Source: JAJFJD01 sp965228975 (GTDB lineage: Bacteria; Pseudomonadota; Alphaproteobacteria; UBA8366). From it: a stretch of DNA of 64,000 nt. Numbering within the stretch: the first letter of the stretch is position 1; the number at the start of each line of letters is the position of its first letter. The notes beneath the pieces were generated by a model that saw only the letters and a program-made list of their open reading frames with translations, was not told the origin of the DNA and searched no databases. The translations under genes were made by a program, and so were the position numbers. The DNA is taken from NCBI GenBank assembly GCA_965228975.1, contig OZ245851.1, forward strand, positions 3,348,001-3,412,000, read 5' to 3'. This document shows positions 42,062 through 51,116 of this stretch, in pieces.

Positions 42062-44629
42062 TTATTCGGGCGATCCGACGATGCCGTCGGCGAGGTTCCG
42101 CTCGCCTCCGAGGACTGCGAAGACTTCCTCGAAAATGCCGCCGCTCGGTTCGGTTAGAATCCGTTCCATCGGCCAATCTTCGACAATCGACTGCCAAAAT
42201 CGGCCGTGCGGCCATGGAAAGGGCTTGGCGGCGCTTGCGACCATCAGGTCCGCGAAACACCACGCGAGATCGACCTCCTGTTGGGTCATCGCGGTACCGT
42301 CCGGATCGTCGAGCGCAACACGAACCAAACGGAAAAAGTCCTCCATCGAGTCAGCTTCACGGGTGAAGCCGATATCTCCAAAATACGGTCGCGCCGGCGT
42401 GACCCCTTGGATACCGAGTACAGCCATATCCAATCCGATTCGGTCGGTGTAATAGAGGCCAAGTTGCGCCGCTTCCAGGAGTCGGTAGTTGTTGACCGGG
42501 TCCGCCGCCGGAATGATGCGGATATTCGCCGGCAACTCGACCCACCGCCGCCGGAACATGCTCGCCGCCTCGGCGGCATCTTCCGCCGTATCGTCCGGAT
42601 GGAGCCGGATCACCAACTGCCACTCCCGATGCGCCCCGAAATACTCGGTCGTGCCGACCAGCCAGTCATCCACCTTGGGATAGGCAGCACTCCGGCCCAA
42701 TACGGCAAGCGCGCGGGCATTTTCGGCGAACAAAACGACGACCGGCTTCGTGACGTCCAACTGGAGTTCCTTCAAGAGCGCTTGCGCCCGCTCGCCCGGC
42801 TGATGCCGTCCCCGCGGCTTCATGTCTTGATGATCACCCCCCTCGTTCGCCGATAGCCACGCCATCACCCGTTCGCGGCGGTCAGCGGTCAGAGGATGCG
42901 GCGCGTCATCCGCCCACAATGCGGCGATATCGTGCTGCGCGGGGGTGCTGTTGGCCGCGAGCACCACAGCACCCTGAACGTCGCGGCTACTCTCCCATGT
43001 CAATCGCGCTACATCCTGCGACCGCGCCGCTTCGAACGCGGCGGCGGACTCCAGAGCGGCCCCTTCGAACACGACCAATTGATCCGGCGCATGTTCCGAA
43101 ACGTAGGTCCCCATCCGCTGCAGCACGTCCAGGTTCCGCTGCATGCGCCACCGCCATTGCCCGCGGACCGGTTGCGTCGTCAGGTCGACGTCCATCGTGC
43201 CGGCGTGGCGATACACATCGGACCGGGCCAGATTGTCGGCCACGTTCTTCATCTCCGGATCGCTCGGCACGGGAGCAATCGTGTTCAAGGCGATGAGATT
43301 GAGTCCCTCCGGCAACCCCTTCTCGGCAAAGGCGCCGAGTTCACGGGCCAACATTTCCTCGTCCCATCGCAGCGCTTCGATATCCGTTTCGTCGGGCGCG
43401 TGAAACCGTATCGACGGGGACCATACGACGTCGACCCTATGTCCCCGAGAGAACAGGACACAGGCGATGGCAAAACAAGCCTGAATTTCCTGTGGACCGG
43501 CGCCGAACAACGCGATGTGGCGCCGCCGCGCGGCACCCCGCCAGTGTTCCTGCGCCAACGCGATCCACCGGGCCGCATGCCGGCCGAAATCCCATCGTGT
43601 TACCGGGTAATGCGCCGGCAACAACGACCGCTCCGCATATTCCTGCACCACATCTCGGATCGCAGAGATCGAGTCCCCGCCGCGGGCGGCAACCGCGCCG
43701 AGCCACGCATGCGGCTTTTCCCATTGGTCGCCGCGGACGCGCAACGCCTCTTCCATATGATAGATCGCGCCGCCGATCTCACCCTGCTTCTCCTGCAACA
43801 TGGCCATCTCGTGATGGCAATGCGAAAAGGCGAAGGCCGCGGCCTCGAAGGCGCGGCGCAATCCGTCCAAGGACGCCGCCTGCCCCGCCGCCACTTCAAG
43901 GGTGCGTAGGCAAAACCGGTATGTCGCGATGGCCTCATCGACACTTTTCTCCCGTTCAAGAAACTTTGCAAGACCGACCCCCGATACGGCGAAAACCAGC
44001 AGCGATTGAACCCAGGCGGCCCGATCGAGTTGCGCCGCCCGCGGCGACGCCGTGGCACTCGGCGTGCGAATCTTGGTGTATTCCTCCGTGATCCTGCGAT
44101 GGGCCCGCCGCAATGTCTCCCGGCGCAGCGCGGCCGCCTCCCGCGTCTGACCGTCCGCACCCAACACCGTCGCCAGCCGCTCGCGGGAATCGAGGTCGGC
44201 CGGATTATTCGCCACCGCGATGCGCAAATGATAGATCGCATCAGGCTGGTCACCGGCTTGCTCGTGCAACTCGGCCAGACCGAGATGGGCGACGGACCAG
44301 CACGGGTCGCTGACCAGCGCCTGGTGATAGGCTGCCCGCGCGCCCTCCGAATCACCGCAACGCAGGCGGATGCGCGCCGCCTCGCAGATGAGGTCCGGGT
44401 CCGACGGCTCGGTCAGCAACGCGCGTTCCACAAACTCAAGGGCTCTTGGCGTGTCCTGGCTATCCCGACTGATCGCCGCCGCCATCAAGAGAGCGCGCGG
44501 CGCGTCCGGCGTCCGACGGATCAGCATCTGGCAGGCGGCCATCGCTTCGGCAAGGGCACCCCGCCGTCGAAGATCTTCCACCGTCGCCAATTGCAGAACG
44601 CCGCTTTCCGCTTCTTCCTTCACCGGCAT
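42062..44629 (-). CDS. tetratricopeptide-repeat protein with glycosyltransferase-like C-terminus
   Basis: 855 residues. About 1-180 are consecutive TPR units (ALAEAMAACQMLIRRTPD, ALEFVERALLTEPSDPD, ARAAYHQALVSDPCWSVA, AIYHLRIAVANNPADLD); further helical repeats run to about 330. From about 370 a Rossmann-like region starts (HIALFGAGPQEIQACFAI). The C-terminal 250 residues contain VVLFAENARALAVLG, LVIRLHPDD and LEAAQLGLYYTDRIGLDMAVLG, resembling the capsule-polysaccharide GT-B type transferases (Capsule_synth/KpsS-like). No membrane segment is seen. I infer a role in modifying a surface polymer or protein; the C-terminal assignment is by pattern only. Confidence 0.6.
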   Translation of the reverse strand: MPVKEEAESGVLQLATVEDLRRRGALAEAMAACQMLIRRTPDAPRALLMAAAISRDSQDTPRALEFVERALLTEPSDPDLICEAARIRLRCGDSEGARAAYHQALVSDPCWSVAHLGLAELHEQAGDQPDAIYHLRIAVANNPADLDSRERLATVLGADGQTREAAALRRETLRRAHRRITEEYTKIRTPSATASPRAAQLDRAAWVQSLLVFAVSGVGLAKFLEREKSVDEAIATYRFCLRTLEVAAGQAASLDGLRRAFEAAAFAFSHCHHEMAMLQEKQGEIGGAIYHMEEALRVRGDQWEKPHAWLGAVAARGGDSISAIRDVVQEYAERSLLPAHYPVTRWDFGRHAARWIALAQEHWRGAARRRHIALFGAGPQEIQACFAIACVLFSRGHRVDVVWSPSIRFHAPDETDIEALRWDEEMLARELGAFAEKGLPEGLNLIALNTIAPVPSDPEMKNVADNLARSDVYRHAGTMDVDLTTQPVRGQWRWRMQRNLDVLQRMGTYVSEHAPDQLVVFEGAALESAAAFEAARSQDVARLTWESSRDVQGAVVLAANSTPAQHDIAALWADDAPHPLTADRRERVMAWLSANEGGDHQDMKPRGRHQPGERAQALLKELQLDVTKPVVVLFAENARALAVLGRSAAYPKVDDWLVGTTEYFGAHREWQLVIRLHPDDTAEDAAEAASMFRRRWVELPANIRIIPAADPVNNYRLLEAAQLGLYYTDRIGLDMAVLGIQGVTPARPYFGDIGFTREADSMEDFFRLVRVALDDPDGTAMTQQEVDLAWCFADLMVASAAKPFPWPHGRFWQSIVEDWPMERILTEPSGGIFEEVFAVLGGERNLADGIVGSPE

Positions 44630-44850
44630 GTTGCGATCTGCCTCTTTCTTCTTTGCGGACGAAACTTATAGTATGCCGCAACGAATCCCAACGTGGCCGG
44701 CAAGGTCCAATCCGCGCCCCGCCCATTCAGCAGCCCTTGCCGCGGTGCGTCAAATTCTATCGCGCGGACAAGAACGATCTGCACAAAAGGGGGGCCGAGT
44801 GACGACCGACGATCCACGCCAGAACAATATACGCTAGGTCGACCAACACC

Positions 44851-46947
44851 ATGCCCGAAACCAGCCTCGCCGACGCCCTCTTCACGCCAAGGTCCATTGC
44901 GCTCATTGGCGCCTCGGACAAGCCGGGCGCGAACAACTCGCGGACCCAGGTCTATCTCGAGAAACACGGGTATCAGGGAAAGGTCTATCCGGTCCACCCG
45001 ACCCGCGAGACCGTGTATGGCGTGAAATGCTACCCGTCAGTGACGGATATCCCCGATCAGGTCGACCACGCCTTCATTACCACCCCACCGGCGACCGTAC
45101 CGCAGATCATCCGGGAATGCGGCGCGGCGAATGTTCCGGTTGCGACCGTATTCACATCGGACTTTGCGGAATCCGGGGAGGAAGGCGTCCGGCTGCAGGA
45201 AGAACTCATCGCCGCCGCAAAAATGGCCGGCGTCCGGCTGATCGGCCCTAATTGCATGGGCGTCTACAACACCGACCCGCCCGCGACCATCGCGCCGAAC
45301 ACGGTCCTTCAGCTACCGACCCTCAACAAGGGGAACCTGGGTGTCATCTCCCATAGCGGCAGCCTTACCGGCACCTTCATTTCGCGCGGTCAGGCCCGCG
45401 GCCTCGGCTTTTCCAAAATCGTGTCGATCGGAAACGAAAGCGACATCTCCGTCGCCGAAGTAGGAGAAATCCTGGTCGATGACCCGAAGACCGAGGCGAT
45501 CCTTATGTTCCTCGAGACGATACGATCGGCCGACGCCTTCGCCGCGATGGCGCGCCGAGCGTATGACGCCGGAAAACCCATCATCGTCTACAAGCTCGGA
45601 CGCTCAGAGGCCGCGCAACAGTTCACCGCATCCCATACCGGCGCAATCGCAGGCACCGATGCGGCCGTCGATGCCTTTTTCCAGCACCATGGCATCATAC
45701 GCGTCGACCTGTTCGAAACCCTCTTCGAACTGCCCCTCCTGCTGCTCGGCCGAAATCCGAAACCGGGAAAGACCGTGTCCGTCCTCAGCACGACCGGCGG
45801 CGGTGGCGGCATGGTGGTCGACAGCTTAGGCCGCAGGGGGATCGACGCGATCGGTATCCCGGAAGAAAAGGCGCGCGCGTTGTTGGATCAAGGCGCGGTA
45901 TTCTCGAACGGCCCGCTGATCGACCTGACCTTCAACGGGACCAACCCGAAAAATACGGCGACGCTGCTCAACGAGTTGATGGCCATGCCGGAAAATGACG
46001 GCGTCATCATGGTCGTTGGCTCTTCGGCGCAATTCAATCCGGAGAACGCGGTCAAACCTTTCCTCGAGCTGGCGAAATCCGAGAAACCGATCGGGGCCTT
46101 CCTGGTGCCTACCGCCGAGGAATCAAACCAGATGCTGACCAACGCAGGCATCGCGGCATTCCGCACACCCGAAGGCTGCGCGGATGCCTTTCGCTGCTGC
46201 CTGACCTGGCAACCGCCGATCCCGGTGCCGGACGCCCCTGGCTTCGATGGTGAAGGACTGGCCGCTTTGGTCAACGACCTGCCGGCCGGCACCGCCGACG
46301 AGGAAAGCGCCCGTACAGTCTTCGACGCGCTTGGTGTACCGCAAGTCGCGGCCGCCACCGCGCCGGACGCGGCGGCGGGCATTGCGATGGCCGAATCCGT
46401 CGGCTTTCCCATGGTCGCCAAGATTCTTTCCCCCGATATCGCCCATAAGACCGAGGCCGGCGGCGTCGAATTGAATATTGCCGACACCGACGCACTGGCC
46501 ACCGCCCTTGCAGCAATTCGAGAGCGTGTCACCCGCTACAGCCCGTCTGCCAAATTGCAGGGATTCCTGATGCAATGCATGGAGTACGGCCTCGCCGAGG
46601 TGTTGCTCGGATATCGCGTGGACTCGCTCGTCGGTCCGACCGTGGTCCTCGGCGCCGGGGGCGTGTTGTCGGAGATTTACGGCGACGTCGCCATCCGCAT
46701 CGCGCCGGTGTCAGTGGAAACCGCGCGGGAAATGATCGACGAGGTGGACGGCCTCGCGCCGATCCGCGGCTATCGGGGCATGCCCGAGGGCGACCTGGAC
46801 GCGTTGGCCGACGCCATCGTGGCCGTTTCCAACCTAGCCCGGCTGGGCAGCTCGCGCATATCGGAGGCGGAAATCAACCCGCTGCTGGTCAAACCAGACG
46901 GCGACGGCGTCGTCGCAGTGGACGGCCTTATCGTGACCAGGGCGTAA
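44851..46947 (+). CDS. NDP-forming acyl-CoA synthetase (acetate--CoA ligase family)
   Basis: 698 residues with CoA-binding domain (about 10-130, SIALIGASDKPGANNSR), CoA-ligase domains (about 150-460, including the phospho-histidine site TASHTGAIAGTD near residue 261) and an ATP-grasp domain at the C-terminus (about 480-698, FPMVAKILSPDIAHKTEAGGVELNI). It interconverts an acyl-CoA and the free acid with ADP or GDP phosphorylation. The substrate may be one of the acids handled by the acyl-CoA genes further downstream. It converges on leuD with 9 bp between stop codons. Confidence 0.92.
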   Translation: MPETSLADALFTPRSIALIGASDKPGANNSRTQVYLEKHGYQGKVYPVHPTRETVYGVKCYPSVTDIPDQVDHAFITTPPATVPQIIRECGAANVPVATVFTSDFAESGEEGVRLQEELIAAAKMAGVRLIGPNCMGVYNTDPPATIAPNTVLQLPTLNKGNLGVISHSGSLTGTFISRGQARGLGFSKIVSIGNESDISVAEVGEILVDDPKTEAILMFLETIRSADAFAAMARRAYDAGKPIIVYKLGRSEAAQQFTASHTGAIAGTDAAVDAFFQHHGIIRVDLFETLFELPLLLLGRNPKPGKTVSVLSTTGGGGGMVVDSLGRRGIDAIGIPEEKARALLDQGAVFSNGPLIDLTFNGTNPKNTATLLNELMAMPENDGVIMVVGSSAQFNPENAVKPFLELAKSEKPIGAFLVPTAEESNQMLTNAGIAAFRTPEGCADAFRCCLTWQPPIPVPDAPGFDGEGLAALVNDLPAGTADEESARTVFDALGVPQVAAATAPDAAAGIAMAESVGFPMVAKILSPDIAHKTEAGGVELNIADTDALATALAAIRERVTRYSPSAKLQGFLMQCMEYGLAEVLLGYRVDSLVGPTVVLGAGGVLSEIYGDVAIRIAPVSVETAREMIDEVDGLAPIRGYRGMPEGDLDALADAIVAVSNLARLGSSRISEAEINPLLVKPDGDGVVAVDGLIVTRA

Positions 46948-46956
46948 GCCGACCGT

Positions 46957-47574
46957 TCAGGCCGGGAAGAGCCAACTCGCTTCCTTCTTGTACTTTTCCT
47001 CGAAGGCGTCGAAGTCCGCATCGTATTGTTCGGTGAGGCCGATATGATCGAGGCCTTCCATCATGCAGTGCTTCTGGAACGAGTCGATCTCGAAGCCGTA
47101 TGAGGAACCGTCAGGCCCGGTCACGGTCTGTGCCCCCAGGTCAACGGTGATGGTCGCCCCCTGATTTTCATGCAATAGCCTGCGCAAAGTCGCGCAATCT
47201 TCCTTCGCCAGCCGGACCGGCAACATGCCGTTCTTCATGCCGTTGTTGTAGTGGATGTCGCCGAAGCTCGGCGCGATCACACAGCGGAAGTTGTTGGCGA
47301 GCAGGGTCCAGACCGCCGCCTCTCGGGACGAACCGCATCCCCAATTGTCGTCCGCGACGATGATCTGCGCGTCCGTATACGGTTCTTGGTTCAGGATGAA
47401 ATCGTCGCGCTGGCTGCCGTCCTTGTTACGGCGCAGATCATGGAAGAAGAAGGTGTGATATTCGGGATCGGTCCGCACCCGCTTCAGGAAACGGGCGGGA
47501 ATGATCTGATCCGTGTCGACATTCACCATGTCGATCGGCACCGCAACGGCGGTCAATGTGGTGAAGGCTTCCAT
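46957..47574 (-). CDS. leuD: 3-isopropylmalate dehydratase small subunit (LeuD type)
   Basis: 205 residues, normal LeuD length. It contains NVDTDQIIPARFLKR near the start and DNWGCGSSREAAVW, which forms part of the substrate pocket. With LeuC it isomerises 2-isopropylmalate to 3-isopropylmalate via isopropylmaleate; paralogues do the same with citramalate or other methyl-malates. Its ribosome site GGAGGAG is inside the leuC stop region, and only one base separates the genes. No leuA or leuB is near. Confidence 0.93.
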   Translation of the reverse strand: MEAFTTLTAVAVPIDMVNVDTDQIIPARFLKRVRTDPEYHTFFFHDLRRNKDGSQRDDFILNQEPYTDAQIIVADDNWGCGSSREAAVWTLLANNFRCVIAPSFGDIHYNNGMKNGMLPVRLAKEDCATLRRLLHENQGATITVDLGAQTVTGPDGSSYGFEIDSFQKHCMMEGLDHIGLTEQYDADFDAFEEKYKKEASWLFPA

Positions 47575-47575
47575 C

Positions 47576-48985
47576 CTATTTCTCCTCCATCAACTGCCGC
47601 ACGTCGGTAAACTTCCCGGTGACGGCGGCGGCAGCGGCCATGGCCGGGCTGACGAGATGCGTCCGGCTCCCCGGCCCCTGCCGGCCCCGGAAATTCCGGT
47701 TGCTGGTGGATGCGGTGCGGACGCCCGGCTCGACGGAGTCGCCGTTCAGGCCGACGCACATCGAGCAGGCCGAATGACGCCATTCGAATCCGGCCTCGGT
47801 AAAGATCTTGTCCAGACCTTCCCTCTCAGCCGCCGCCTTCACCTGCATCGATCCAGGCGAGATCATCGACGGCACGACGGTGCGGCGACCTTTCACCACA
47901 TCGGCGGCAAGCCGCAAATCCTCGATCCTGCTGTTCGTGCAGGACCCGATGAACACCCGATCCACCGCGACCTCCGTCATCGGCATACCGGCCTTGAGGT
48001 CCATATAGTCGAGGGCGTTGAGCATGGATTGGCGCCGCTCGGCATTGGGTTCCTTCGACGGGTCCGGCACCACATCGGTCACCTGCACCACGTTTTCCGG
48101 ACTGTTGCCCCAGGTCACCATCGGCGCGATGGCATCGCCGTCCACCGTGACTTCGCGGTCGAAACTCGCTCCTTCATCGGTCGGCAGCGTCTTCCAATAT
48201 GCCAATGCCTTGTCCCATTCCGCCCCCTGCGGCGCGTAGGGTCGACCTTCCAGATAATCGTAGGTCTTCTGATCCGGCGCGATGATGCCCATGCGGCAGC
48301 CGGCCTCGATCGACATGTTGCTGACCGTCAGGCGTCCTTCCATGGAAAGCTGCTCGATGCCCGATCCGGCATATTCGATCGCATATCCCGCGCCACCGGC
48401 TGCGCTGATCTGGCCGATGATGGCGAGAATGACGTCCTTGCCCGTCACGCCGAATCCCAAGGTGCCATTGACGGTGATGCGCATCGTTTTCGGCTTGCTT
48501 TGCCACAGGCACTGCGTCGCCAGGACATGGGCGACTTCCGACGCGCCGATACCGCAGGCTATGGCCCCCATCGCGCCGTGGGTGGAGGTATGCGAGTCGC
48601 CGCAGACCAGGAAAATGCCGGGTTGGGTGATTCCCAATTCCGGACCGATGACATGAACGATGCCCATCCGCTCGTCATCGATTCCGAAATGCGGCACGCC
48701 GAATTCCTTGGCGTTCTCGTCGAGGATGGCGACCTTCTCGCGCAATTCGTCATTCTCGATGGCATCGATCGTTCGAACATCCGTGGGACTGTAGTGATCC
48801 GGCGTCGCGAACACCTGCTGCGGACGCTTCACCGACCGGCCGTCCTGGCGCAACATGCTGAACGCATGGAACGATCCGTCATGCGCCAGATGCCGGTCGA
48901 CATACAAGAGACATTGACCGTCGTCCCGCTGCACGATGACGTGACGGTTCCAAATCTTGTCGAACATGGTCTGTGGACCAGCCAT
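47576..48985 (-). CDS. leuC: 3-isopropylmalate dehydratase large subunit (LeuC type)
   Basis: 469 residues with the [4Fe-4S] ligands of the aconitase family: the cysteine in GSCTNSRIEDL and the pair in HSACSMCVGLNGD. DSHTSTHGAMGAIACGIG and SNRNFRGRQG are further hallmarks of LeuC. The start at 48985 follows GGGAGAGG. It forms a heterodimer with LeuD. Because the other leucine-pathway genes are missing here and acyl-CoA catabolic genes are near, a role on citraconate/2-methylmalate rather than leucine synthesis is possible; the sequence alone does not decide. Confidence 0.93.
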   Translation of the reverse strand: MAGPQTMFDKIWNRHVIVQRDDGQCLLYVDRHLAHDGSFHAFSMLRQDGRSVKRPQQVFATPDHYSPTDVRTIDAIENDELREKVAILDENAKEFGVPHFGIDDERMGIVHVIGPELGITQPGIFLVCGDSHTSTHGAMGAIACGIGASEVAHVLATQCLWQSKPKTMRITVNGTLGFGVTGKDVILAIIGQISAAGGAGYAIEYAGSGIEQLSMEGRLTVSNMSIEAGCRMGIIAPDQKTYDYLEGRPYAPQGAEWDKALAYWKTLPTDEGASFDREVTVDGDAIAPMVTWGNSPENVVQVTDVVPDPSKEPNAERRQSMLNALDYMDLKAGMPMTEVAVDRVFIGSCTNSRIEDLRLAADVVKGRRTVVPSMISPGSMQVKAAAEREGLDKIFTEAGFEWRHSACSMCVGLNGDSVEPGVRTASTSNRNFRGRQGPGSRTHLVSPAMAAAAAVTGKFTDVRQLMEEK

Positions 48986-49074
48986 ATACCTCTCCCTTGG
49001 CATCGCATTGATCGCTTGTCGTAAAGATACCGAATGCATTCGGCCCGGGCGAATCGGAGCCGCTCAAATCCGCC

Positions 49075-49974
49075 CTAGACGGGACGCTCCATCGCACGTC
49101 GGCGTTGCACGACGATCTCCCGATGTAAGATATAAAGGCCGCTCAAAACGACCAGCGACGTACCCCCGATCATCCAGGCGTCCGGAATATCCCCCCAGAC
49201 CATGAAGCCAATCAGAATTGCCCAGACGATGCTGAGATATTTGAACGGTGACACCAGTGCCGTTTCGGCATGGCGGAAGGTCTCGATCGTATAATAATGT
49301 CCGGCGGTCACGAGTATGCCCGACGCGACAATTACGCCCAGATCGAACGCTGTCGGCATCCGCCAACCGAACGGCAATGTCATCAACCCGGCCCACATCA
49401 ACGCCAGCGTCGTCGTGAGCAGGATCGCAATCGACGACTCATTCACCGTCATCTTGCGCGTCACCACGTCCCGGATTGCCGACCCGAAGGCCGCCCCCAA
49501 TGGCAGCAAAGCCGCCAATTGAAACGCATCGCCGGTCGGGCGCGTGATCAGCAAAATACCGCTGAAGCCGACCACGACCGCCATCCATCGGCGCCAACCG
49601 ACGCTTTCACCCAGAATGGGCGCGGCCATCGCCGTTACGAACAGCGGGCCGGCGAACGTGATCGCCGTGGTTTCCCCGAGCGGCAAGTAGCGAAGACCCA
49701 GAATGAAACAGAATGTCGAGAAGACCATGAAACCTGCGCGGACCAGATGTCCGGAAACCCGATGGACCCGAAGACTGCCCAGCCGACCGGAGAATCCGAC
49801 GAGGACAAGGATCGACAACACCGTGAAGATTCCGCGCAGGAACAACACCTCGCCCGGCGGATAACCCGAAACCCATTTCAGCATCGCGTTGTTCACCGCC
49901 ATGAAGACGCCGCCCAGGATCATATAGGTGATTCCCCGGACCGGCGCCGACGAGGAGGAGGTCAGGATGGTCAT
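49075..49974 (-). CDS. EamA family (DMT superfamily) transporter, second of a tandem pair
   Basis: 299 residues with ten predicted membrane helices in two EamA repeats (about 15-145 and 155-290). It is clearly related to the upstream neighbour (both have KWV-GYPPGE and LRYLPL followed by a similar order of helices). EamA proteins export metabolites such as amino acids or import small solutes; direction and substrate cannot be read here. Its ATG overlaps the stop of the first copy (ATGA at 49971-49974), so translation is coupled and the two could form a heterodimer. Confidence 0.88.
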   Translation of the reverse strand: MTILTSSSSAPVRGITYMILGGVFMAVNNAMLKWVSGYPPGEVLFLRGIFTVLSILVLVGFSGRLGSLRVHRVSGHLVRAGFMVFSTFCFILGLRYLPLGETTAITFAGPLFVTAMAAPILGESVGWRRWMAVVVGFSGILLITRPTGDAFQLAALLPLGAAFGSAIRDVVTRKMTVNESSIAILLTTTLALMWAGLMTLPFGWRMPTAFDLGVIVASGILVTAGHYYTIETFRHAETALVSPFKYLSIVWAILIGFMVWGDIPDAWMIGGTSLVVLSGLYILHREIVVQRRRAMERPV

Positions 49975-50864
49975 GGACTTTTCGCAGCCGCGCGGCGGCG
50001 CACGATTTCACGGTGAAAGATGTACAGACCGCTAAGAATGACAAGCACGATACCGGCAATTACATAAATATCGGGCAGGTCGCCCCAAATGAAGTATCCC
50101 AACAAGATCGCCCACACGATCATCAGATACCGGAAGGGCGAGACCATTACCGCCTCGGCATGCCGGAAGGCCTCGATCATAAAGTGATGTCCGAATCCGG
50201 CAAACAATCCGGCAACGGCGATCAAGGCGAAATCCGGCGCCGTCGGCATCTTCCACCCGAGCGGAAAGGTCATGAGGCCGGCAAGCATCACCATCGCCGT
50301 CGTCGTGCAGAGGATGCCGTTGGAGGAATCCGTCGTCGTCATTCGCCGGGTCACCATGTCCCGGATACCGGCCCAAAACGCGGACCCGAGCGGCAACAAT
50401 ACGGCAAGTTGCAGGGCATCGCCGGTCGGCCGCGTGATAATAACGATGCCAAGGAAACCAATGGCGACAGCCGTCCAACGACGCCAGCCGACGATTTCCC
50501 CCAGCAGAAACGGCGCGAGCGCCGTCACGAATAGCGGGGTCGAGAAACTGATAGCCGTCATATCCGCCAACGGCAGGTAGCGCAGGCCGGTGAGGTACAT
50601 GAAAGCGGATCCGACGACGCAAGCTCCGCGAATAAAATGTAGATGCGGCCGCTGGATGATAATCGTACGGGGGCCGCCGGCCCGCGCGATCAAGATCATG
50701 ATCGGCAACCAGATGAAGACGCCACGGATGAACATGATCTCACCGGGAGGATATCCGGCCGTCACCCACTTCAAAATGGCATTGTTGCTCGACATCAAGA
50801 CACCGGCGACGAGCATGCAGACGATACCGAGGACGGGCGACGAAGCGCTTTTTGACCGTGTCAT
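49971..50864 (-). CDS. EamA family (DMT superfamily) transporter, first of a tandem pair
   Basis: 297 residues, ten membrane helices in two EamA repeats (SPVLGIVCMLVAGVLMSSNNAILKWV onward). The start at 50864 was selected over a much longer frame to 51341 because the latter runs through the divergent dioxygenase gene. There is no strong ribosome site, which fits its ATGA overlap with a small ORF upstream (50861-51001) and coupled translation. It precedes a second, similar EamA gene. Together they likely move a small amphipathic metabolite across the inner membrane. Confidence 0.88.
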   Translation of the reverse strand: MTRSKSASSPVLGIVCMLVAGVLMSSNNAILKWVTAGYPPGEIMFIRGVFIWLPIMILIARAGGPRTIIIQRPHLHFIRGACVVGSAFMYLTGLRYLPLADMTAISFSTPLFVTALAPFLLGEIVGWRRWTAVAIGFLGIVIITRPTGDALQLAVLLPLGSAFWAGIRDMVTRRMTTTDSSNGILCTTTAMVMLAGLMTFPLGWKMPTAPDFALIAVAGLFAGFGHHFMIEAFRHAEAVMVSPFRYLMIVWAILLGYFIWGDLPDIYVIAGIVLVILSGLYIFHREIVRRRAAAKSP

Positions 50865-51001
50865 TGCGGCGCGGCATCCATGGCATCCGGTGGCAAATCG
50901 CCGTATTGCAGGCGAGCCGTAGGTTTGGCCGCCTGGGTACAGTGGGTCTCCATCGAGGGATGATCCTTGGGAGTAATGGCCCAACGGGGCGTGCGAACCA
51001 T
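50861..51001 (-). CDS. small protein of 46 residues, ATGA-coupled to the EamA gene
   Basis: The frame MVRTPRWAITPKDHPSMETH, then TQAAKPTARLQYGD and PDAMDAAPQ, starts at an ATG with a good GGGAGG ribosome site 8 nt upstream and ends in a TGA that overlaps the EamA start codon (ATGA). That arrangement is strong evidence for translation. The product has no membrane segment or signal peptide and holds a few charged and proline residues. I recognise no family. It fills most of the gap ahead of the tandem transporters and may be a small regulatory or accessory subunit. Confidence 0.55.
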   Translation of the reverse strand: MVRTPRWAITPKDHPSMETHCTQAAKPTARLQYGDLPPDAMDAAPQ

Positions 51002-51116
51002 AACAGCGCCTCCCGCCGCCGACAATCCGCTGCCAGGTTGCGGTCTTCGTCGTTTTGCCACCCTCCAATTTCACGATATCCTTCCGCATCGCAGAAGATA
51101 CGAAGAAGATGTCGTC

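Noticed and set aside
47513..49024. Plus-strand open frame (503 codons) opposite leuCD
   Set aside because: Antisense shadow of two unambiguous genes; no recognisable protein features.
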